Positions 13,807 through 21,067 of a DNA stretch of 21,922 nucleotides are shown in pieces. Below the pieces are notes generated by a model. That model ran no database searches. It was not told where the DNA came from and saw only the letters and a program-made list of their open reading frames with translations. The position numbers were made by a program, and so were the translations under genes. The DNA comes from a virus, in the IMG/VR virus record IMGVR_UViG_3300029286_003682, positions 1 to 21,922 of that record, one strand, 5' to 3'. The number at the start of each line of letters is the position of its first letter. Within the stretch, counting starts at the first letter, position 1.

Positions 13807-13835
13807 GGGCGGGAAAGAAATTTCCCGCCCTTTTT
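13807..13835 (+). terminator. Rho-independent terminator
   Basis: Perfect 10-bp stem GGGCGGGAAA / TTTCCCGCCC with a GAAA (GNRA) tetraloop, followed by TTTTT. It lies between the packaging genes and the scaffold-capsid block. Confidence 0.92.
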
Positions 13836-14041
13836 GTATTTCGAGGGACTCTTCGACGCGAAAATCTTGCTCAGGGCAGGCAAAACGGGGTCTAACGGCA
13901 CCGAAATTTGCGGATTTTGCGGATTTCGGGAACGGTCCATTGCACGGTAGATCAAATCATGGGATTTTAAGATCACAAAAGGCGAATACTGCCACGCCGA
14001 AAAAGTAATGGCAGGGAACCTTAATGATGAGGAGAAACATC
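13836..14041 (+). other. Intergenic region upstream of the scaffold gene
   Basis: About 205 nt with no gene. After a terminator, the structural genes need a new promoter. The only candidate I see is TTGCAC at about 13938, followed after 17-19 nt by a T-rich stretch (GATTTTAA), which is weak. A short direct repeat (TTTGCGGATTTTGCGGATTT) lies at about 13907-13927. No tRNA or other RNA is recognised. Confidence 0.35.
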
Positions 14042-15022
14042 ATGGCGAAAGCTCAAAACACGAAAACAACAAGTGCGGCGGCGGCGTCCGAAGACGGCAC
14101 CAAAACCGGAAAAGTTGGGACGACAGTCGAAGAACGAGAACGACTCGCGGCGGTTAATCAATCATCGCCGGACGGCGAAGACACCGACGAAGGTGAAGGC
14201 GCTGGAGAAGGCGAAGACACCGATCAGGGCGAAGGCACTGGTGAAGGTGAAGGCGCCGGTGAAGGCGAAGGCACCGGAGAGGGTGAAGACGATGGCGAAG
14301 GTGAAGGCACCGGCGAAGGCGCCGTTGAAGGTGAAGGTGATCCAGACTTGGATGAAGGCAAGATCAAGGACGGAGAGATAAAAGGTCTTCCGTCGGAAAT
14401 CCAAGCCAAGGTCAACAAACGAATTCACGGCCTTAACATCAAACGGAAAAACGCAGAGGCGAAAGCCGAGCAGACAGAGGCGCAATTCAAAATCCTGAAC
14501 ACAAAACTTCAGGACGAGAATATCCAGGCGGCGATCAAGTTGGGATTCGATCCGAACTATGGCACGGCCGAGGACGCGAAGAAACTGAATCGGGTGGAGA
14601 ATCTGCAAGCGTGGAGAAGTTTCTATCGGGAATATGTAGAAAACGGTTATGAGGGTTCCGGCGTGAAAGATGATCAATCTATGAACGCCGCGGAAGTGAA
14701 GCGAAAGCTTTATGCGGTTGAGGACGAGTTGATGGACATTGGCGGATCGGTCCGATCGAAGGCGATGGAGAGGATGGCCTTGAAAGACGCTGACGCGGCA
14801 GTAGGACGGAAGATCCGTTTGGAGGGTGCCAATAAGTCAACAACGACTCCGCCGAAGAAAGTGAATCCCAAACCGCCGAAACTGCCCGAAGGTGGAGCCA
14901 CGCGCCGGCCGCCAGTAAGCACCGCGGGTAAAGGAAAATCGGGATTCGATCAAAAGGAATTCAACAACTCCGCGCGTGATGAAAACGCGCTGGAGGAACA
15001 ATACAAAAAAATCTTTGGGTAG
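14042..15022 (+). CDS. Putative capsid scaffolding protein
   Basis: Predicted 326-aa protein. Residues 45-106 are an acidic low-complexity run of GEG[A/T/D] repeats. A coiled coil covers about residues 118-165 (SEIQAKVNKRIHGLNIKRKN and onward). The rest is helical, with a basic/proline hinge (TTPPKKVNPKPPKLPEGG), and the end is FNNSARDENALEEQYKKIFG. Acidic disorder plus coiled coil plus a charged helical tail, directly upstream of the major capsid gene, is the usual scaffold profile. The start at 14042 was chosen for GAGGAG about 8 nt upstream; ATGs at 14024 and 14027 lack a ribosome site. It ends in TAG. Assignment is from composition and position. Confidence 0.65.
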   Translation: MAKAQNTKTTSAAAASEDGTKTGKVGTTVEERERLAAVNQSSPDGEDTDEGEGAGEGEDTDQGEGTGEGEGAGEGEGTGEGEDDGEGEGTGEGAVEGEGDPDLDEGKIKDGEIKGLPSEIQAKVNKRIHGLNIKRKNAEAKAEQTEAQFKILNTKLQDENIQAAIKLGFDPNYGTAEDAKKLNRVENLQAWRSFYREYVENGYEGSGVKDDQSMNAAEVKRKLYAVEDELMDIGGSVRSKAMERMALKDADAAVGRKIRLEGANKSTTTPPKKVNPKPPKLPEGGATRRPPVSTAGKGKSGFDQKEFNNSARDENALEEQYKKIFG

Positions 15023-15099
15023 CTGAAGGCGTTACAAAGTGTCGAAGCAAGGGCGCGGCGGACCGTTGACAGCTTCCTGAATTATTAGGAGGTAATGTC

Positions 15100-16107
15100 A
15101 TGCCTGGAATTTATGAAAGAGACCTGAGTTTGAAAGTAGCGGAGGTGGGCGACACCATCTTTATCGCGCAGAGCGATAAAGTGCCGTTTTCTCGCCTACT
15201 GAAGCGTGGAAAGAAACCGGAAAACATGCTGAGCTCCTGGCCGGTGCAAGTCTATCCGGATCGGGCGTTCGAGGGAACCCTGGACGGAAGCGACATTGAA
15301 ACGTTCGAACATACCAACCGCGAGTCCATTGCGGCGTATGCCATGTGGCTAAGGACGAAAGGCTGGATGGTAACCCGCCTGGCGAACCTGACAAAGACAT
15401 GGGGCGTGAAAGGCAAGGAAGAAACCAAGCAAGCCAAGGACGACGGTCTTATCCTGGCTAAAATGGTTGAACGGCAACTTCTTTCCGACGACGAAATGGC
15501 GGTGGAGTCCGGAGAGGTGCCTTATCGCTCGCGCGGCACGTTCAAATGGTTGAGTCCGACCGAGCAAGCGGTGAACCCTGTGCCGGCAAATTACCGGCCG
15601 GATGCGGAATGCGCCTATACCGGAACATTGGCAGACTTTAAGCCGACCAGTATGGAAACCATGCTGGAAGCGGCCGCCACGCAAAAGAATGAAGCGGTTG
15701 ACCTGACCGGGTATGTGGCCATCAAGCTCAAGACCTGCATGAGCGGATGGGCGCAGAAACATGTGGAAGATGTGAATACGGCGCAAGCGCTCACGCGCTA
15801 TAACCTGGATGCCGAAGACAAGAAACTCATCCGAGTGGTTGACTTCTTTGAATTCGACGCCGGGGCAGTCAAAGTATTCCCGACCTGGAACCTGCTCCAC
15901 ACGGCGGCGACTGGCGAGCGCACGGCCAATAGTCTCCGGAGCGGCCTGTTCCTGGATATGGACATGTGGGAGATCTGCTTCCTGGATAATCCGGCGAGTT
16001 ATCTGGAACCCCCGAAATCAGGCGGACCGCGCGGATACCATGACACGGTATATCTCCTGAAGTGTCTTAACCCGACCGGGCAATGCTACGCTAACATTGC
16101 GTCATAA
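15100..16107 (+). CDS. Major capsid protein, SU10-like (DUF5309)
   Basis: Predicted 335-aa HK97-fold-type capsid protein. It resembles the SU10 major capsid family: an N-terminal DTIFIAQSDKVPFSRLLKRG, WPVQVYPD, a central helical segment with TKTWGVKGKEETKQAKDDGL, ALTRYNLDAEDKKLIRVVDF, FEFDAGAVKVFPTWNL, and a C-terminus ending DTVYLLKCLNPTGQCYANIAS. The length suits the family. TTAGGAGGTAATGTC gives a strong ribosome site, fitting a highly expressed virion protein. It lies after the scaffold and before a secreted-looking protein and the portal. Family membership is from recognition of motifs, not from a search. Confidence 0.75.
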   Translation: MPGIYERDLSLKVAEVGDTIFIAQSDKVPFSRLLKRGKKPENMLSSWPVQVYPDRAFEGTLDGSDIETFEHTNRESIAAYAMWLRTKGWMVTRLANLTKTWGVKGKEETKQAKDDGLILAKMVERQLLSDDEMAVESGEVPYRSRGTFKWLSPTEQAVNPVPANYRPDAECAYTGTLADFKPTSMETMLEAAATQKNEAVDLTGYVAIKLKTCMSGWAQKHVEDVNTAQALTRYNLDAEDKKLIRVVDFFEFDAGAVKVFPTWNLLHTAATGERTANSLRSGLFLDMDMWEICFLDNPASYLEPPKSGGPRGYHDTVYLLKCLNPTGQCYANIAS

Positions 16108-16156
16108 ACACAAACGATCGAGGGAACGTAAACGTAGAGAAACTAAAAAGCAAATA

Positions 16157-16187
16157 GCCCCCCGTCGTTCAAGGAACTATGGGGGGC
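16157..16187. repeat. Palindromic repeat, fourth copy
   Basis: GCCCCCC (16157-16163) pairs with GGGGGGC (16181-16187) around the loop GTCGTTCAAGGAACTAT. The loop and arms match the copies at 12997-13060, with the stem bases changed in a compensatory way. It stands in the capsid to next-gene spacer and might also attenuate transcription, since CGATTTTGC follows, but the T-run is short. Confidence 0.7.
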
Positions 16188-16220
16188 GATTTTGCAAAAC
16201 AAAATCGGAGGAAGCGAGAG

Positions 16221-16958
16221 ATGAAGAAATGTAAATATGGACTGATGCAGTTGATCGTGTTTGTGGCTTTGCTGGCGTGGTTGGCGCCGATCGCGGCGCA
16301 AGCGGCTACATTCCGGCCCTTGCTGGAACAGGAGAAGGCGCACTTGGGAGCGACGCATGTGGCGACCATTACCTATGCGGATTTCACAGAGACGACCACA
16401 AACACGTCGACCACGTTGACAAACGTGTTTTCGGCGGTGGCCAAGCAAGGCATTGAGTTAGTGGCCATGCAGTTAAAAACTGCATTTACTACCGGGAACA
16501 CGAATTACACCGGATCCGTTCTGGTTACAGTGGGGGATGGGACTGATCCCGACCTTTACTTGACTTCGACGGAACTGGACAGCGACGGGACGGAAGTATG
16601 GTTGAAATTCGGGCGAAGTGTTCAAGCGGCCACGGCGGCTACTCTACACTATGCCGGGACCAACACTCCAGCCGTAACTGTCGCGGGATCGGTGCTGACA
16701 AATACACTGGTATATTTGAATGCGTCAAGCAACGTGACTACAAATACCATTGTATATGTGCCGGCGGTGCCTACAGCAACGGCGACATTGACGGCAGGAT
16801 CCCAGGCGATTCTGTCGGCATTGACGGATGATTCAACCGGACGGAAGGTCTACACGGCCGCCGATACGATTGACTTCACCTTCACGCCGAATGCGGAAGA
16901 GGCGTTGGGTGCACTTACCGCCGGTGAGGTGCTGTTCTACTTCAAGATAACGCCTTAA
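16221..16958 (+). CDS. Virion-module protein with signal peptide
   Basis: Predicted 245-aa protein. Residues 1-28 form a textbook signal peptide: basic start MKKCKYGLMQ, hydrophobic core LIVFVALLAWLAPIA, then AQA before the likely cut. The mature part is Thr/Ala-rich and beta-strand prone (VATITYADFTETTTNTSTTL, NYTGSVLVTVGDGTDPDLYL, VPTATATLTAGSQ). GGAGGAAGCGAGAG precedes the ATG at 16221; the earlier in-frame ATG at 16179 lies in a palindrome and would hide the signal. Next to the capsid gene it would normally be called a decoration or head protein, yet such proteins do not usually have a signal peptide. It could instead be exported or anchored. No family is recognised. Confidence 0.6.
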   Translation: MKKCKYGLMQLIVFVALLAWLAPIAAQAATFRPLLEQEKAHLGATHVATITYADFTETTTNTSTTLTNVFSAVAKQGIELVAMQLKTAFTTGNTNYTGSVLVTVGDGTDPDLYLTSTELDSDGTEVWLKFGRSVQAATAATLHYAGTNTPAVTVAGSVLTNTLVYLNASSNVTTNTIVYVPAVPTATATLTAGSQAILSALTDDSTGRKVYTAADTIDFTFTPNAEEALGALTAGEVLFYFKITP

Positions 16959-16979
16959 GAAGGCGTGAGAGTAACGGAG

Positions 16980-17015
16980 TATCGGCGTTCCGGGGTAAAA
17001 TACGGAACGCCGATA
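16980..17015. repeat. 13-bp perfect hairpin before the portal gene
   Basis: TATCGGCGTTCCG (16980-16992) pairs perfectly with CGGAACGCCGATA (17003-17015) across a 10-nt loop. No U-run follows, so it is not a standard terminator. It may be an mRNA processing or stabilising hairpin in the 81-nt gap before the portal. Confidence 0.7.
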
Positions 17016-17039
17016 GCCGATCAATACTTGAGGTAAAAA

Positions 17040-19385
17040 ATGCCGGAAGAAAATAGACCCATAGATGAAGTGCAAAGTGATGGTGGAACATCATTAGTTA
17101 CGGAGCCTTCACTGTCGGAATTGAAAAGTGAAGTGGCACAGATTGTCGCGGAGTCGAAAGACACGATCTGGCCGATGCGGGTGGATACGGAATCCACCCG
17201 TTTTTGTCGTTGGGAATATCAATCGGCTGATGGGTTGAAACATAAGGCGGCAAGAGACGATGATAAAGAACCGGAGCCGTTTGAGGGCGCATCGGACATG
17301 CGCGTTAGAACGGCTGATATGCTGATAAACGAGGACGTAATGCTCCTGGTGTTATCGGCCATGCGGGCACAAATCAATTTCAAGGGCACGGAAAGCAAGG
17401 ACACTAAGAAGGCCGGCAACATGGCGATCGTCATGCGCTGGCTGATCCGGAACCATTGGGGAGTGAAGTGGGTCCAAGAACTACTTAAACTTGCAAATTA
17501 TTTTACGGGGGATAGCCCTGGGTTGGCATTACTGGGGATCGTATGGCGGTATGAGACGGCGTTGAAGATGGAGAAACTGACAGCCGAAGAGCTGATGAAA
17601 CTCTATCTGGATCAAGTGGTGGAAGTATTATCAGAAAATGCAGAACGGGAAATGCCGGCGCAGGAAACACCGGCAGAGGAACAGCCGGGCGGTCCCGCCG
17701 AAGGAACTCCGCCGACCGCAGGGATGCAGGACATTCAAGGACTTGCGGCACAGGCGGCAGAAGATTTTAAGACCGCGCTGGCGAGCGAAGAGAGTGATGA
17801 ATTTCTTTCGGCCAAGTTGGCGGAATTCTTCCCAGGGATCCGGCCGGCGCGGGCAAAGAAAGTGATCCGCGAATTGCGCGAGAAAGGCCGGGCGGAGTTT
17901 CCCGTTCCCTATATCAAGCAGGACGGTCCGGACATTCAGGCGAAGCGGTTGAATGAGGATTGGTTCATTCCGCTCAATACGACCGATTTTCAGAGTGCGC
18001 GAGTTTATTTTGAAGCCGAGTGGCTGACCAAGACACAGATCATTGAACGCAAGATCAGCCAGGGCTGGAGTGATGATTTTGTTGAGAAGGTGATCGGGAA
18101 ACGGGAGAAAGACGGATCCCGCCAGGGCGGACATGAAGCATCGGCGGCATTTCCTGACTATATGCGCGACGATGCCGGCGACATTGTTGCGCGACCGTCG
18201 AGTTATTACAAGGGCCTCTATCAAGTCCTAACGGCATTCTATCAGGCGACAAACGAGGACGGAGTGCCCGGCAAATACTTTGTTGTTTTCCATAATGATG
18301 TTGACGTAGTGGCCACGGACCGCCGACTGATTGATTATGCGCATGGCGGTTATCCCGGCCATGTCTTTCGGCGTGAAGTCCTCACTGGCCGGCTATGCGA
18401 TTCGCGCGGGATAGCGGAGTTGGCCGGGACCTATCAGGGATTGGAGAAGGTTTATTGCGATAGTTTTGGCGACCATGCCCAGCTCGCCGGCGTCCCACCG
18501 ATCATTACCCGCAATCGGCAGAGGATGGGGGCGCTCCATATCAAACCGTTATTGGAACTTCCGGCAAAACGGGACGGCGACTTTGAATGGATGAAACCGC
18601 CGGAATATCCGCGGACCGTTGTGGACATGGTGAAGGAACTCCGCCGGCAGAGGGATGAATACTTCGGTCGGACGAATCCGGACGTGGCGTCGGACCTTGT
18701 GCAGTTACAACGGGAATTCAAAGTTTTGTGGTGGCTCTTGAATTTGCGCCAGGCATTAGTCCAGGTCTTTCAACTTTGCCAACAGTATATGCCGGACAAT
18801 TTGATCCAACGGATCACAAACCAGAAGGGCGAATCATTATTTAAGAGCCGCGAGGAAATTCAAGGGCAGTTTGATCTTGATCTCCAATTCGATCCGCGCG
18901 ATCTAGATCCGGATTATCTGGAGAAGATTGGTAAAATTGTTAAGGACCTGCTGATTCCGATGGACCGGGATAAGACTATTCAGACCGCGGCGATCGTCAG
19001 CGCGTTCATGTGGCGGATTTCTCCGGACCTGGCAGAAGCGGCCCTAGTGGACGTGGAACAGGCAAACCAGGCCGAGACAGCGGCGGAGATCAAAGCATAC
19101 CAGGAGATCCGGGCGGGCACGGAACCCGATTTACCGGACGATGGCAGTATCAATTATCAGTTGCGGCTACAACTCTATCAAAATCTTGAGCAGATGAATC
19201 CGGACATTTACCGGGATATGGCTCCGGACAAGTTGAAGATCATGCAGAGCCGGCTACAGCGTATGCAAGTGTTGGCGCAACAGTTTGGCGAGAACGTGGC
19301 GATCGGACGTGAAGGCGGACGGCGAGCATTACCTGCGCCGGCGACAGGAACCGCGACACCCGCGGGCGCACCCACGCCAGCATAA
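17040..19385 (+). CDS. Portal protein
   Basis: Predicted 781-aa portal, the dodecameric ring at the capsid vertex for DNA entry and exit. Residues 80-99 (PFEGASDMRVRTADMLINED) are the hallmark segment near the N-terminus of this portal class. Further support: WFIPLNTTDFQSARVYFEAE, VVFHNDVDVVATDRRLIDYA, GIAELAGTYQGLEKVYCDSF, and the helical C-terminal crown/barrel portion (NQAETAAEIKAYQEIRAGTE, LQRMQVLAQQFGENVAIGRE), ending in an Ala/Pro/Thr tail. Residues about 200-240 are a Pro/Glu/Gln-rich insert. TTGAGG precedes the start weakly. The portal comes after the capsid gene here, an order seen in some podovirus-like groups. Confidence 0.82.
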   Translation: MPEENRPIDEVQSDGGTSLVTEPSLSELKSEVAQIVAESKDTIWPMRVDTESTRFCRWEYQSADGLKHKAARDDDKEPEPFEGASDMRVRTADMLINEDVMLLVLSAMRAQINFKGTESKDTKKAGNMAIVMRWLIRNHWGVKWVQELLKLANYFTGDSPGLALLGIVWRYETALKMEKLTAEELMKLYLDQVVEVLSENAEREMPAQETPAEEQPGGPAEGTPPTAGMQDIQGLAAQAAEDFKTALASEESDEFLSAKLAEFFPGIRPARAKKVIRELREKGRAEFPVPYIKQDGPDIQAKRLNEDWFIPLNTTDFQSARVYFEAEWLTKTQIIERKISQGWSDDFVEKVIGKREKDGSRQGGHEASAAFPDYMRDDAGDIVARPSSYYKGLYQVLTAFYQATNEDGVPGKYFVVFHNDVDVVATDRRLIDYAHGGYPGHVFRREVLTGRLCDSRGIAELAGTYQGLEKVYCDSFGDHAQLAGVPPIITRNRQRMGALHIKPLLELPAKRDGDFEWMKPPEYPRTVVDMVKELRRQRDEYFGRTNPDVASDLVQLQREFKVLWWLLNLRQALVQVFQLCQQYMPDNLIQRITNQKGESLFKSREEIQGQFDLDLQFDPRDLDPDYLEKIGKIVKDLLIPMDRDKTIQTAAIVSAFMWRISPDLAEAALVDVEQANQAETAAEIKAYQEIRAGTEPDLPDDGSINYQLRLQLYQNLEQMNPDIYRDMAPDKLKIMQSRLQRMQVLAQQFGENVAIGREGGRRALPAPATGTATPAGAPTPA

Positions 19386-19399
19386 AAAAGGAGGAAGTC

Positions 19400-19828
19400 A
19401 TGCCAGGATACACAAGAGAAGCGCTGGACCTTTCGGGAGCATTTAAACAAGTGCAGGAACGTCAAAATTTAAGGTTGGCGGCCGCAGAAGTATTTGACCG
19501 GAAACTGGCCATGAAACGCGGGGAGTTGAAACGCTTTGGGAAAAGCGGCCGGTTGCACAGGCAAATATCGGTTGTGGCCGTGATGAATGCGGTGAACGCC
19601 GAGGGCAGGGAAGTTCTCAAAAAGGATGCGGAAGGATACTGGAAGGACCAGGACCGGCGCTATTTCGGAATCACGGAAGGAACGACGAGCATCACGGCCA
19701 TGAAAAATAGACTTGGCAAAGTAACCTACCGGAAAGTGTATGGGCGTGATGGTGTGAGGGAATTTGGAAGTTTGCCAAACAGGCCATCAGGGATTGAAAA
19801 CAAAAACATTACAATCATGGTGATATGA
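19400..19828 (+). CDS. Hypothetical neck-region protein
   Basis: Predicted 142-aa basic protein, helical in residues 5-50 (EALDLSGAFKQVQERQNLRL, FDRKLAMKRGELKRF), then a mixed stretch (AEGYWKDQDRRYFGITEGTT). AAAAAAGGAGGAAGTC gives a strong ribosome site. The gene lies between the portal and an adaptor-like protein, and its stop overlaps the next ATG (ATGA), so a head-completion or tail-connection role is likely by position. No family is recognised. Confidence 0.5.
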   Translation: MPGYTREALDLSGAFKQVQERQNLRLAAAEVFDRKLAMKRGELKRFGKSGRLHRQISVVAVMNAVNAEGREVLKKDAEGYWKDQDRRYFGITEGTTSITAMKNRLGKVTYRKVYGRDGVREFGSLPNRPSGIENKNITIMVI

Positions 19829-20691
19829 AAACTTGCACGATCAAAAGCGTATATGAAGCGATAGTGCGATTGCGGGGAATAGATCCGTTGACGGCGAATT
19901 TGAGCGCCATGCAGAAGGCATTGATAGCTGAATATATCAATGACCGGATGCCCGATGGATGGGAACGCATGTTCTGGTCAGAGATCATGTTGGCGGAACA
20001 GAGAGAATACCGAGACACTTGGGATGATGAAGAGAATTATGTTGTCGGGGATGAAGTTTATCACGAAGCGGCTGACGGCGGGGAACATTATTACATCAGT
20101 TTGCAGAATACGAATGTGGGGAAGGATCCGGACGTGGAAACACTTTGGTGGGCGGAAGTTGGGGATAGTTTTCTGCGGACTCTCAGTTTTCAACAGGACG
20201 GAAAGACAGAGATCGGTGCAGTGGATTTACAGAATTGCGTGTTTGACAAGGATCCGCGGATATACCGATTTGCCGGAAGGATTGAGGATGTGATTTTTTA
20301 CGAGGACGGGATCCTGGTGAGTGCAAATGTAGCACCGGCCCGGCCGTGGATCTGGTTCAGGCCGCCAGTGCCAGAATTTTCTTTAACTGAGTGGGACGCC
20401 GGGACGGCGTATGCAATCGGGGACTTGTGCTATTACGCGACCAGCGGGGAAAGTTACACGGCGCTCCAATCCTCAACGAATAAGAATCCATATCAGCAAA
20501 CGGAATACTGGAAACCTGTAGATTTCCCGGCGTTTTTGAAAACCTTTATCAAGTATGCGGCCCATGCGGAATATCTGCTGGATCCGGTGGAACACGGAAA
20601 AGCAGAGACAAGGGCCCAGACGGAACTGGACGGCTTGGAAGATACAGAGGACCAAAAAGGTGTCCAGAGGAAGGTTGTTTTCGGACGATAA
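19825..20691 (+). CDS. Neck/adaptor-like protein with two chitin-binding-like modules
   Basis: Predicted 288-aa protein. Residues 1-60 (YEAIVRLRGIDPLTANLSAM, then EYINDRMPDGWERMFWSEIM) match the start of a common head-tail adaptor family with an ER-x-x-x-W-E-x-x-x-W-x-E pattern. Two CBM5/12-like modules follow: residues 66-112 (NYVVGDEVYHEAADG, NTNVGKDPDVETLWWAEV) and 190-232 (AYAIGDLCYYATSGESYTAL, NKNPYQQTEYWKPV), each with Y-x-x-GD, a Y-rich strand and a final W. The C-terminus (240-288) returns to a helical tail. Known for the modules: sugar or chitin binding. Inferred: exposed loops of the neck ring. ATGA overlap with the gene before. Confidence 0.6.
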   Translation: MKTCTIKSVYEAIVRLRGIDPLTANLSAMQKALIAEYINDRMPDGWERMFWSEIMLAEQREYRDTWDDEENYVVGDEVYHEAADGGEHYYISLQNTNVGKDPDVETLWWAEVGDSFLRTLSFQQDGKTEIGAVDLQNCVFDKDPRIYRFAGRIEDVIFYEDGILVSANVAPARPWIWFRPPVPEFSLTEWDAGTAYAIGDLCYYATSGESYTALQSSTNKNPYQQTEYWKPVDFPAFLKTFIKYAAHAEYLLDPVEHGKAETRAQTELDGLEDTEDQKGVQRKVVFGR

Positions 20692-20713
20692 AAAACAAAA
20701 GAAAGGGAAATAA

Positions 20714-21037
20714 ATGAATGCAAAAGTAGTTAATTTGGAGTGTCAGTTACAACCTACGCGGGACGGGGTGAAGGCGGAAGAGTTGGCAGTTGCCGGGACA
20801 GTGGTATCACCGGCGGCACTGAATAGCAAGGTAAGCCATTGCTATGTCAGCGTGAAAACCAAGGCGGTCTTGGCCACATTTGACGACACGGCGCCGGCCA
20901 GTTCCGGCGCTGGGATCTATTTGCCGGTAACTTCGGCGCCGATGGTATGGAGCCGGCGCACGGTGGAATGCGCGAAATTCATTGAAGCGGATAACGGCCA
21001 AGCAGGAGTGGTGCGGATTGAACCGTTGTCTGAGTAA
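20714..21037 (+). CDS. Small hypothetical structural-module protein
   Basis: Predicted 107-aa beta-rich protein (VNLECQLQPTRDGVKAEELA, HCYVSVKTKAVLATFDDTAP, GAGIYLPVTSAPMVWSRRTV), ending RIEPLSE. GAAAGGGAAATAA lies before the ATG. Its size and beta content fit a small head-decoration or baseplate-type protein. It precedes the fibre gene by 30 nt. No family is recognised. Confidence 0.5.
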   Translation: MNAKVVNLECQLQPTRDGVKAEELAVAGTVVSPAALNSKVSHCYVSVKTKAVLATFDDTAPASSGAGIYLPVTSAPMVWSRRTVECAKFIEADNGQAGVVRIEPLSE

Positions 21038-21067
21038 AAAAGGCTGAAGGCTGAAGGAGGAAGAGGA

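Noticed and set aside
14162-14677. 171-codon minus-strand frame over the scaffold gene
   Set aside because: It mirrors the GEG repeats as repeated AFTFTGAF-type peptide and has no ribosome site; the plus frame is coherent.
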